A stretch of 5,710 nucleotides of DNA from an uncultured Bacteroidales bacterium (GCA_947174375.1 CAMWIS010000103.1:1-5710), one strand, 5' to 3'. Counted from the stretch's first letter, positions 1 through 5,710 are shown. The notes: generated from the sequence alone by a model not told the origin. Program-made: numbers and translations.

Positions 1-1934
1 CCAATGTGAACTATGCGGCCGTATTCCGTGAAAAGTTTGAAGTGACGCTGAACATCCTGCCGGACGACAACGCCGGTGATGTAACGGGCGCCGGTCCCGG
101 CCGCCAGGGCCATCCGAGAACGATTACGGCTACCCCCGCCGAGGGCTACACGTTCGTAGGCTGGTTGGATGAAACCGGCAAGACGGTAACCACCGACGCT
201 TCCTATACGTTCGTACTGGAAGGCAACGTAACCTATACGGCCAAGTTCGAAGCGGAATCGGAAGACGAAGTGACCATCACGGTAAGAAGACTGCCGAACA
301 ACGACGCCGGTACCGTTAAGGGTAACGGTCGGTACGCCATAGGCGAAGAAGCCACGCTGGTGGCCACCCCCGCCACGAACTACCTGTTTGTGGGCTGGTT
401 GAAGCCGAAGGCCGAAGACCCGACCCAATACGACACCGTAAGCAAGCGTGAAACCTACAAGTTTACGGTACAGGGCGACGCTACCTATATGGCGTTGTTC
501 CGCGCCCGCGCCCGCTACCAGATTGACGTGGACATTCTGCCCAACGACAACGCCGGTACGGTAACCGGTGACGGCGAATACCGCGAAGGCCGGACGGTGA
601 CCTTGGAGGCCACGCCCAACGCCGGCTACGTATTCGTGGCTTGGGTATTGCAGTCTGAAACCCCCTCGGCTAAGGATACGGTAAGCCGGACCGAAGTCTA
701 TACGTTTACCGCCTCCAGAAACGCCACCTACAAAGCGGTGTTCCGCAGAACGACGGCCAAATACACGCTCGACCTGACGATATCGCCGGCCAACGGCGGT
801 ACGGCCACCGGCGACGGTGTATATAGCGCCAACCAGACCGTAACGCTGACGGCTACGCCTAACCCGGGCTATACGTTCCAGGGCTGGCGTCTGCTGAACG
901 GTAGCATCATGAGCCGCGATCTGACCTATCAGTTCCAGATAACGCGCGATATGACCATTACGGCCGTATTCCGTCAGAAAGAAGTGATGACCGTGACGCT
1001 GAACGTAACGCCCGAAGGCGCCGGTACGGTAACGGGCGACGGTGACTACGCCAGAGGCGTTGAAACGACCATCACCGCCACGCCCAACAAGGGTTACGTC
1101 TTTGTAGAATGGCGCGATGCGAACGGCAACAAGGTTAGCGACGAAGCTTCCTATACGTTCATCGTGGCCAGCGATGTCAACTACACGGCCGTCTTTGAAG
1201 AAAGCGACCTGGATATCTTTACCGTCAAGCTGGATGTACTGCCTTCGGGCGGCGAAGTGGGTACGGTAATGGGTGCCGGTCAATACACCGACGGTTCGCC
1301 CGTGACGATTACCGCCATCCCCAACAACGGCTATGAATTCGTAGCCTGGTTGTGCGACAACGACACGCTGAGCAAAGAAGCCACCTACACGTTCGTCATC
1401 GAAAAGGACATGACCTGCTGGGCCTTGTTCAAATCGACGGGCGCTATCTCGACCGAACCGGTCCTCATTGCCCTGAGAGCCCTGCCGAACAACCTGGCCG
1501 GTACGCTGACCGGCGCCGGTCGCTACAACAAGGGCGATTTGGTGACGATCAAGGCTGAAGCCGCCGCCGACTACATCTTCGTAGCCTGGTTGGATACCAA
1601 GGGTGACACGGTAAGCAAAGAAGCGGCCTATACGTTCAAGGCCGAAGCCGACGCCACCTACTCGGCGGTGTTCAAGTCGAAGGTAGCCAACGAGCGTCTG
1701 CTCAAAGCCGCCTTCAACGTGGGCGCGGGCAACGGCCAGCTGTTTATTGAAAACCTCAACGCTGTAGTGGTACGGGATGTAGCGGTGTTCAACACCGTTG
1801 GACGCCAGCTGGCCCGCTTTACTCCCAACAGCAATGCGAACCTCGTTCTGCCGGTTGACGCCCGCTACACCGTATTGGTTGTACGCATCACGTCGGAACA
1901 AGGCGTGGCCACTTACAAGGTGTATCTGCACTAA
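1..1934 (+). CDS. Partial (5'-truncated) surface protein: tandem InlB B-type repeats plus C-terminal T9SS-like sorting domain
   Basis: The reading frame is open from the window edge (first full codon at 3) to the TAA at 1932-1934, so the true start lies upstream. The GTG at 6 is not a start: the residues around it (NVNYAAVF) are the end of an earlier repeat. Seven full repeats follow, each with the pattern aliphatic strand, AGTVTGxGxY, VTxxATP, GYxFVxW, YTFxxxxDxxYxAxF. This is the divergent InlB B-repeat (Flg_new) type, a small beta-rich extracellular module. After the last repeat, 86 residues resemble a T9SS type A sorting domain, which in known systems guides outer-membrane export and is removed on attachment to surface lipopolysaccharide. 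No catalytic motif is visible. The likely role is a cell-surface stalk or adhesin; the ligand is unknown. The protein contains only two Cys, both in the sixth repeat. A terminator follows 21 bases after the stop, so this gene ends its transcription unit. Gene identity and partial status are firm; adhesin function is inference. Confidence 0.93.
   Translation, partial: NVNYAAVFREKFEVTLNILPDDNAGDVTGAGPGRQGHPRTITATPAEGYTFVGWLDETGKTVTTDASYTFVLEGNVTYTAKFEAESEDEVTITVRRLPNNDAGTVKGNGRYAIGEEATLVATPATNYLFVGWLKPKAEDPTQYDTVSKRETYKFTVQGDATYMALFRARARYQIDVDILPNDNAGTVTGDGEYREGRTVTLEATPNAGYVFVAWVLQSETPSAKDTVSRTEVYTFTASRNATYKAVFRRTTAKYTLDLTISPANGGTATGDGVYSANQTVTLTATPNPGYTFQGWRLLNGSIMSRDLTYQFQITRDMTITAVFRQKEVMTVTLNVTPEGAGTVTGDGDYARGVETTITATPNKGYVFVEWRDANGNKVSDEASYTFIVASDVNYTAVFEESDLDIFTVKLDVLPSGGEVGTVMGAGQYTDGSPVTITAIPNNGYEFVAWLCDNDTLSKEATYTFVIEKDMTCWALFKSTGAISTEPVLIALRALPNNLAGTLTGAGRYNKGDLVTIKAEAAADYIFVAWLDTKGDTVSKEAAYTFKAEADATYSAVFKSKVANERLLKAAFNVGAGNGQLFIENLNAVVVRDVAVFNTVGRQLARFTPNSNANLVLPVDARYTVLVVRITSEQGVATYKVYLH
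27..1673 (+). repeat. Seven tandem InlB B-type (Flg_new-like) protein repeats
   Basis: Taking the AxF motif as the end of each unit, the repeats are 27-248, 249-500, 501-743, 744-971, 972-1196, 1197-1430 and 1431-1673, i.e. 74, 84, 81, 76, 75, 78 and 81 residues. Positions 3-26 are the tail of one more repeat, so the array extends upstream. Length varies mainly in the loop after the conserved Trp (long in repeats 2 and 3, short in 4, 5 and 6) and in the linker at the start of each unit. Conservation is mostly at protein level; exact DNA matches between units are short, for example 14 bases at 552 and 1020, and 15 bases at 1338 and 1578. That points to old duplications that have since diverged. 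Units 1 and 4 are the least typical: unit 1 has lost the Tyr of GxGxY, and unit 4 has Ile where the final YxAxF motif has Tyr. Confidence 0.9.
1674..1931 (+). other. C-terminal T9SS type A-like sorting domain (protein domain)
   Basis: The last 86 residues do not follow the repeat pattern. They contain, in order, a short strand (GQLFIENL), a strand ending in the turn motif VAVFNTVGRQLARF, a strand NLVLPV, then RYTVLVVRI and a last strand VATYKVYLH. This order (strand, xxhxxxGRxh, hxLPxGxYxhxh, xKhxh at the very C-terminus) is that of T9SS type A sorting domains. It departs from the usual form in having DARY where most have GxY, and in ending YLH rather than in a basic tail. A plain beta-sandwich anchor domain is the alternative, but the position at the extreme C-terminus of a repeat protein favours a sorting signal. 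Confidence 0.72.
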
Positions 1935-1955
1935 GTAACGGCAAGGCCATAGCGG

Positions 1956-1990
1956 AGGGGCGCCCCGGATGGGGCGCCCCTTTCGTTTGT
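1956..1990 (+). terminator. Intrinsic terminator after gene 1
   Basis: The arms AGGGGCGCCCC (1956-1966) and GGGGCGCCCCT (1971-1981) pair perfectly over 11 bp around a GGAT loop; two G-U pairs could extend the stem. The T-rich run TTTCGTTTGT (1981-1990) follows. The T tract is broken by CG but the stem is very stable. On the opposite strand the stem is not followed by T's, so it looks one-directional, ending transcription of gene 1 and separating it from gene 2. Confidence 0.87.
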
Positions 1991-1996
1991 AACAGA

Positions 1997-2024
1997 TTGG
2001 TTTACAGCATTCTATATATATTTC
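1997..2024 (+). promoter_or_regulatory. Candidate Bacteroidota-type promoter for gene 2 (upstream candidate)
   Basis: TTG at 1997-1999 and TATATTTC at 2017-2024 are separated by 17 bases. This resembles the -33 TTG / -7 TAnnTTTG arrangement used by the Bacteroidota primary sigma factor; only the last base of the -7 element differs. It would give a 5' leader of roughly 80 bases. It lies in the AT-rich gap just after the terminator, where a gene 2 promoter is expected. It is a weak consensus match in AT-rich DNA, so confidence is low. Confidence 0.35.
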
Positions 2025-2048
2025 GCGTAAGTTTCGACTTTTTTTCGT

Positions 2049-2056
2049 ATCTTACA
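2049..2056 (+). promoter_or_regulatory. Alternative -7 element for gene 2 (downstream candidate)
   Basis: TATCTTAC at 2049-2056 follows a T run and TTTCG. Its setting (T tract, TTTCG, TAnnTT) resembles many Bacteroidota promoters, but it matches TAnnTTTG at only four of the six fixed positions and has no clear TTG at the right distance upstream. It would give a leader of about 48 bases, a more usual length than that of the candidate at 1997-2024. Confidence 0.25.
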
Positions 2057-2071
2057 AGGTGTTAAAAACTG

Positions 2072-2109
2072 AACTTTAACCATAAAAATAACATAATCAA
2101 AACAATACA
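2072..2109 (+). promoter_or_regulatory. A-rich, G-free leader that sets the gene 2 start
   Basis: The 38 bases before the ATG at 2110 contain no G, so no Shine-Dalgarno sequence is possible; 19 of the last 29 bases are A. Bacteroidota mRNAs commonly lack a Shine-Dalgarno sequence and use A-rich, unstructured leaders instead. Together with the signal peptide that begins at this ATG, this fixes the start codon. Confidence 0.6.
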
Positions 2110-2181
2110 ATGAAAAAGTTTCTGTTTTCATTAGGTTTGGCCTTAGGGCTATTAGGCTTGACTTCGGCCCGCGCGCAGGCG
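2110..2181 (+). other. Sec signal peptide of gene 2
   Basis: MKK is followed by a hydrophobic core of Leu, Gly, Ala and Phe (residues 4-17), then TSARAQAQ. Two signal peptidase I sites are plausible: after Ala22 (ARA) and after Ala24 (AQA). There is no Cys in position to make a lipobox, so this is not a lipoprotein. The protein should cross the inner membrane by Sec and be released to the periplasm. Confidence 0.92.
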
Positions 2182-5100
2182 CAACTGACGGAGTTGGTGC
2201 CTTGGAACATCAACACCTACAACGTGACGTCCACCACGGGCACGTTTAGCGATATCAGCACCGCCGAGGGAGTTGTGGAACTCTCCACGGATCAGACGTT
2301 GATAAACGGCGTGTTCTGCGCCACCGGCGAAACGAACCTCACGCCCACGTTTTACAACGACGGAACCGCCAACTTGGCGGACGTGTTCGGGGATACCCGC
2401 CGTACGAACTACGGTTTTCCGCTCGGCTTCGAGTTCAACCTCTGCGGCCAAAAGATGACGCACTTCTCGGTTTCGGCCTTGGGCGGCGTATTCTTCAACC
2501 AAGGGGTTAAACAAGGCGACCATGTCTCCGCGCAAATCTTTAACGGCCGGTGGACCGCATGGGCCTTCCCCCTCGTCTTCCAAACCGCCGACACCGCGGT
2601 ACCCACCATCGTTCATAGCAACCAAGTCGTAGCCCCGACGGGCAAGCCGGCGGCCTACTACCTGATTGAAGGCACGGAGGGCAACCATATCCTGACCACC
2701 CAGCACGACTACATGGTGGGCGTGGGTGCCGACAAGGACGAATGGATTTTCCAGTTCAAGTTTTACGAAGCCACGGGCAAAGTGGAATTCGTGGCCAAGC
2801 AACTGCCGTGCGACAACGCCATTTCAGCCAAGGCGGGGAAATACCACTGCATCATGGTTTCCCTTACGGACTACGCCGGCACCGGCTCCAATGAGGAATC
2901 CACGAACCTGCTCACGAGCAAAGACCCGTTTTCGCCCAACTACCTGAACGCGCCGGGAAACGCCTACAGCCATAAAGTTTTCGTAACGAAAACCGACGCC
3001 GGCGCCAGCTGGGATGACTTCGGGCTGACGCATACGAGCGGCACTATCTGTCCTCAGGCATCGGCCGCCATGCGCGTTTCGGCCAACGTGCCCGAAGAGG
3101 GCCGCACCATCGGCTTTACGCCCCAAGCCCGTCCCGCCACGCTGAGCGCGTTTACCGCAACGGACTATGATATAACGGGCCTGACCGTGACGGGTAGCGA
3201 AATCAACGCCAACCTGTCTTACAACACCGCCAACCTTACCGACATAGAGGCGTTTGTGGAAGCCGGCTCCATCGTGGCCGTCATCTCCAAGAGCGAAACG
3301 CCCGACTATACGCTGACCAACGGCACGTGGTATCAGAAGGGCCACCAGTTTGCCGAATCCGACGGCTTTAAGCCGACGGTGCTCTGCAACCAACTGCCTA
3401 CGGTGCAGACAGGGACGAGCTTCCCCAACGGCTACCGGATTTCAAAGCCCATCGCCATCTCGGCCACGGGGCTGGCGGGCAGCACGAACTATTACATCCA
3501 TCTGTACCGCATGGCGTTCAACGGCACCGACGCCCCCACCTATTCGCCGCTGTGCCACACCATTGCCGCCACCACGGCCTTTGCCCTGCCCAAGAAGCTG
3601 GAAACCGTGGGCCTGGCGGATGTCAACGCCGTTAAAGTGAAAGTGACGCCGACCGACGGCATGAGCGCCCTGGTGCTCAAGAGCAAGACCCTGAAAGTGA
3701 CGCCGAGCGGCCAGTTGAAGAAGGGCGACAAAATCGGCGACGATGCCGAGGTGCTGGCCTTACTGAATAGGGAAACGACGTTGGACGTGCCTATGGCCAA
3801 CAACGAAGGCTGCTTTATCTTGGCGTTTTCGGTCAACACGTCCGACCCCGAGCACTATGTATATACCGAAGAGAAGCTATACCTGCCCGTAGGCACCGCC
3901 TACAACGGACTGCCGGGCCTCGTTGACTTCACGCACCTGCCCTATGGCATACCCAACTGGGAATACGACGGCATCAAGATCAGCGACCGCGACTACGGTA
4001 AGTTGGAGTCCACGATTTACCGCGACCTGCCTTTCGGCTATACGCGCACCGAAGTCAAAAGCGGCGACCGGGACGCGGCCTTCGGTCTCGGCCACCCGAA
4101 CTATGACAACTCCGGCACACCGCTTGTAGTCTATGCCAAAACGCGGGTCAAGGGGATGGACTTCATTACGCCGCCCATCGTGGCCAATACCAACCGTATT
4201 TCCGCCACCTTCAACGTTAGGTATATCACGTTCAACCAAATGAACGAAGCACTCCCCAAAGCCATTCCCAACAAAGACCTGCCGCTCTGCGACATCCAAT
4301 ACGCCATCGGGGACGGCCCCTGGCAAGCGGGCGTTTCCATCAAATGCTATGACGTCCCCGCCCTCGTAAACGGCTATTACCCCCTGTCGTTCAACCTCAT
4401 CGCTGAGGATGACCAGTCGTTTATCGGCCAAAAAATCCGCTTCCGCTTCATATCCACTTATGAATTGCAAAAGCAGGGGCAGGAAAACGAATCCAGCTTT
4501 AGCGTCTGCATCGGCTCAATCGACATCAAGGAGGACAAACTCTGCCAAACCGTGACCAACATCGTCACGAACGACGAATTGACCACCAACACCGCCATTT
4601 CGTTTACGTGGAGCGACCCCAATGTGCCGGAAGCCTCCTCTTTCGAAGTATCCTACAAGCTGGCCGACGACGAGAACGCCTCGTGGGTGACGCGGAAAAC
4701 GACCAACAAGGCTTATACGCTGACCGGCCTTAACGCCAATACGGCTTACTCGGTTCGGGTGACCGCCGACTGCGGCGGCCTCTACGGCAAGGCTTACGCC
4801 AGCTACCCCGTTTCGATCCCTACCCTCCGCACGTTCCCCTATGCGGAAAGCATGGAACAAGACCCGCCGCATTATGTGGAGGCCGGCGGCATGATGGTGC
4901 CGGTGCCCGGCCCCACCCCGTTCGACCGCGACGTTTACGCCTTGGTGGGTGAATTGAAAGAAACCGGCTATGCCTCCTTGTCGGCCCCGAGCGAGGAGAA
5001 AACCTTGCTGAGCTGGTCGCCCTTTTACTGTTCTTCGCGCCTGATTGCGAACTCGATGTATTCCAACGCCGTCGCCATCAAAGAAAGCGCGACCAACGGC

Positions 5101-5710
5101 TGGCTGATGTTGCCGGCGGTATTTGTGCCCGAATTCGGTTACAACTTCCAGCAAGTTCTCCGCTTCAAGGCCACCAGCGCCAACAAACTGCCCTCGGCCG
5201 CCAACTGGACGACGGGCACCATCGGCACCAAATACGCGGACGCCGTGCTGTACGTCTGCCTGTCGCACAACGGCAAATTCTCGATGGCCGACACCATCGC
5301 GACGATTGCGGTAGGCAAAGAGACCATCAACAAACGGGCGTTTGAATTTGAGGTACCCGCCAACCTGTTGCAGGAAGGACGCGCCCAAGTGGCGTTCTAC
5401 CTCCAGAACCCGAAGGGCTCGGACGACGAGAGCAACAACGACCTGCTGCTGTTTGAGATTTACGATGTTGAATACGCCTACGCCGCGGACGTTTGCCCCC
5501 CGGTCAGCAACCTCAAGCGCAGCAACACCACCTCCAACAGCGCCACCTTTGCGTGGGACGGCTATGTTGACCACTACAAGTTCTTCTGGGGTCTGAGAAA
5601 CGAGGCCGACTACATGGATTCCGTCAAGACCACGGAGACCTCCTACACGCTGACAGGCCTGAAAGACAAAACGCAAAACAAAGTTCAGCTGACCGGCTAC
5701 TGCGACGAAG
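2110..5710 (+). CDS. Partial (3' end outside window) large secreted multi-domain surface protein with beta-sandwich and Fn3 modules
   Basis: The frame is open from ATG 2110 to the window end with no stop: 1200 full codons plus one base. Residues 1-22 or 1-24 are a signal peptide. Residues 25-340 look like the N-terminal beta-sandwich common in Bacteroidota surface proteins (GFEFNLCG, then HFSVSALGGVFF at 118-129, WIFQFKFYEATGKVEFV near 212-228, and a closing RTIGFTP). Residues 341-490 and about 505-594 resemble Fn3 domains of the kind with an inserted GxxYxxG or GxLxxGD loop. Residues 600-808 and 907-1127 look like MAM/cleaved-adhesin-like sandwiches. Residues 812-906 and 1129 onward are clearer Fn3 domains with the YTLTGL motif. 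No protease, glycosidase or other catalytic signature is visible. The likely role is a cell-surface or secreted adhesin/binding protein; a C-terminal T9SS sorting domain is expected beyond the window but is not seen. Domain assignments rest on motif recognition and several are approximate. The gene call itself is firm. Confidence 0.95.
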   Translation, partial: MKKFLFSLGLALGLLGLTSARAQAQLTELVPWNINTYNVTSTTGTFSDISTAEGVVELSTDQTLINGVFCATGETNLTPTFYNDGTANLADVFGDTRRTNYGFPLGFEFNLCGQKMTHFSVSALGGVFFNQGVKQGDHVSAQIFNGRWTAWAFPLVFQTADTAVPTIVHSNQVVAPTGKPAAYYLIEGTEGNHILTTQHDYMVGVGADKDEWIFQFKFYEATGKVEFVAKQLPCDNAISAKAGKYHCIMVSLTDYAGTGSNEESTNLLTSKDPFSPNYLNAPGNAYSHKVFVTKTDAGASWDDFGLTHTSGTICPQASAAMRVSANVPEEGRTIGFTPQARPATLSAFTATDYDITGLTVTGSEINANLSYNTANLTDIEAFVEAGSIVAVISKSETPDYTLTNGTWYQKGHQFAESDGFKPTVLCNQLPTVQTGTSFPNGYRISKPIAISATGLAGSTNYYIHLYRMAFNGTDAPTYSPLCHTIAATTAFALPKKLETVGLADVNAVKVKVTPTDGMSALVLKSKTLKVTPSGQLKKGDKIGDDAEVLALLNRETTLDVPMANNEGCFILAFSVNTSDPEHYVYTEEKLYLPVGTAYNGLPGLVDFTHLPYGIPNWEYDGIKISDRDYGKLESTIYRDLPFGYTRTEVKSGDRDAAFGLGHPNYDNSGTPLVVYAKTRVKGMDFITPPIVANTNRISATFNVRYITFNQMNEALPKAIPNKDLPLCDIQYAIGDGPWQAGVSIKCYDVPALVNGYYPLSFNLIAEDDQSFIGQKIRFRFISTYELQKQGQENESSFSVCIGSIDIKEDKLCQTVTNIVTNDELTTNTAISFTWSDPNVPEASSFEVSYKLADDENASWVTRKTTNKAYTLTGLNANTAYSVRVTADCGGLYGKAYASYPVSIPTLRTFPYAESMEQDPPHYVEAGGMMVPVPGPTPFDRDVYALVGELKETGYASLSAPSEEKTLLSWSPFYCSSRLIANSMYSNAVAIKESATNGWLMLPAVFVPEFGYNFQQVLRFKATSANKLPSAANWTTGTIGTKYADAVLYVCLSHNGKFSMADTIATIAVGKETINKRAFEFEVPANLLQEGRAQVAFYLQNPKGSDDESNNDLLLFEIYDVEYAYAADVCPPVSNLKRSNTTSNSATFAWDGYVDHYKFFWGLRNEADYMDSVKTTETSYTLTGLKDKTQNKVQLTGYCDE
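2182..3129 (+). other. N-terminal beta-sandwich domain of gene 2 (protein domain)
   Basis: Residues 25-340. The order of motifs is TSTTGTFSDIS, then FPLGFEFNLCG, then FSVSALGG, a strand pair with YYLIEGTEG, then QFKFYEATGKVEFV, and finally a P-x-x-G-R-T-I-G-F-T-P strand. Many long Bacteroidota surface proteins start with this pattern (Gly-Phe-x-Phe, FSVSSNG, a LYEttGxIxFvY strand and a final FxP strand). Five Cys (70, 112, 234, 247, 314) lie in it. The family is recognised by pattern only and its ligand is unknown. Confidence 0.55.
3130..3891 (+). other. Two tandem atypical Fn3-like domains of gene 2 (protein domains)
   Basis: Residues 341-490: FTATDYDITGLTVTG opens the domain, IVAVISKS is a central strand, NGTWYQKG (404-411) fits the loop usually seen as DGxxYxxG, and ISATGLAGSTNYYIHLY (450-466) is the TGLxxxTxYxhxh strand, closing with TYSPLCHT. 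Residues about 505-594: VKVKVTP, ALVLKSK, SGQLKKGDKIG in the same loop position, CFILAFSVN, HYVYTEE. The second copy is more worn and lacks a clear TGL motif. Their shared order suggests they are duplicates of one module. Confidence 0.5.
3907..5490 (+). repeat. Repeated sandwich-Fn3 module in gene 2: sandwich 1, Fn3, sandwich 2 (protein domains)
   Basis: Sandwich 1 spans residues 600-808 and ends in CIGSIDIKED (800-809). The Fn3 domain spans 812-906 with CQTVTN at its start, SFTW, FEVSYKL, YTLTGLNANTAYSVRVTADC (869-888) and a closing IPTL. Sandwich 2 spans 907-1127, opens with TFPYAESME and closes with LLLFEIYDVEYAYA. An opening like TFPYxExxE directly after an Fn3 domain is typical of MAM/choice-of-anchor J and cleaved-adhesin sandwiches in Bacteroidota, and the acidic closing strand (IDI, YDVEY) matches their usual DDV end. 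Boundaries are approximate. Confidence 0.6.
5494..5710 (+). other. Last visible Fn3 domain of gene 2 (cut by window end)
   Basis: Residues 1129-1200 run CPPVSNL, SATFAW, HYKFFWGL, SYTLTGL, VQLTGYC. The strand order and the Cys at each end match the Fn3 domain at residues 812-906. The domain is nearly complete when the window ends, so another sandwich or the C-terminal region should follow directly. Confidence 0.8.

Noticed and set aside
6..8. GTG as the start of gene 1
   Set aside because: The frame is open upstream of it and the residues around it are the end of a repeat unit, so the gene begins before the window.
96..119. Compensated frameshift in the first full repeat
   Set aside because: Neither alternative frame across this segment restores the GxGxY motif, so a pair of indels is not supported.
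57..1502. LPNN/LPDD/LPND motifs as sortase LPxTG signals
   Set aside because: They recur at the start of each repeat, lack TG at the right place, and are not followed by a membrane segment and basic tail; the organism appears Gram-negative.
1935..2109. Small RNA, riboswitch or attachment site between the genes
   Set aside because: Apart from the terminator hairpin I see no further stable fold, no tRNA-like or known riboswitch motif, and no pair of att-like repeats.
2152..4470. Other - strand open frames (2152-2802, 2824-3393, 3540-3839, 3877-4470)
   Set aside because: All are antisense to gene 2, with low-complexity Gly/Val/Arg-rich products and no recognisable start context or domain.
2726..5596. 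Short + strand open frames inside gene 2 (2726-2947, 3350-3640, 3923-4129, 5123-5314, 5342-5596)
   Set aside because: They are out of frame with gene 2, rich in Pro, Arg, Ser and Thr, and have no leader like that of the real start.
4516..5676. Open frame of 386 codons on the - strand
   Set aside because: It lies wholly antisense to gene 2, whose frame has a signal peptide and recognisable domains. The - strand translation is rich in Val, Gly, Arg and His with no motif, as expected from GC-rich codons read backwards.

Overview
The window holds parts of two large, co-oriented (+ strand) genes for secreted, repeat-built surface proteins. I read it as GC-rich chromosomal DNA from a Bacteroidota, most likely a Bacteroidales-type organism with a type IX secretion system (T9SS). 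Four things support this. The first protein ends in a domain resembling the T9SS type A sorting domain. The second has a signal peptide that leaves an N-terminal Gln after either plausible cleavage. The leader before the second gene has no G and therefore no Shine-Dalgarno sequence. The domain types (divergent InlB B-type repeats, Fn3 domains with a Cys pair, MAM/cleaved-adhesin-like beta-sandwiches) are typical of this phylum's surface proteins. The genus cannot be named from this sequence.

Layout. Positions 1-1934 are the 3' part of gene 1: the last residues of one repeat, then seven complete InlB B-type repeats of 74-84 residues, then an 86-residue C-terminal sorting-like domain. Positions 1935-2109 are the only intergenic stretch. 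It holds a strong GC-rich intrinsic terminator, a T-rich stretch with two weak candidate promoters of the Bacteroidota type, and an A-rich leader. Positions 2110-5710 are the 5' part of gene 2, at least 1200 codons and still open at the window edge. It encodes a signal peptide, an N-terminal beta-sandwich, two atypical Fn3-like domains, then beta-sandwich / Fn3 / beta-sandwich / Fn3.

How they fit together. The terminator and separate leader suggest two transcription units, not one operon. Both products look like long extracellular chains of beta-domains, made for export and attachment to the cell surface, probably for adhesion or ligand binding. No enzyme active site is visible in either. I found no RNA gene, mobile element, CRISPR array or phage signature. 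The window is best described as a surface-protein locus; I see no evidence for a wholly new system, but several structural details are listed as findings.
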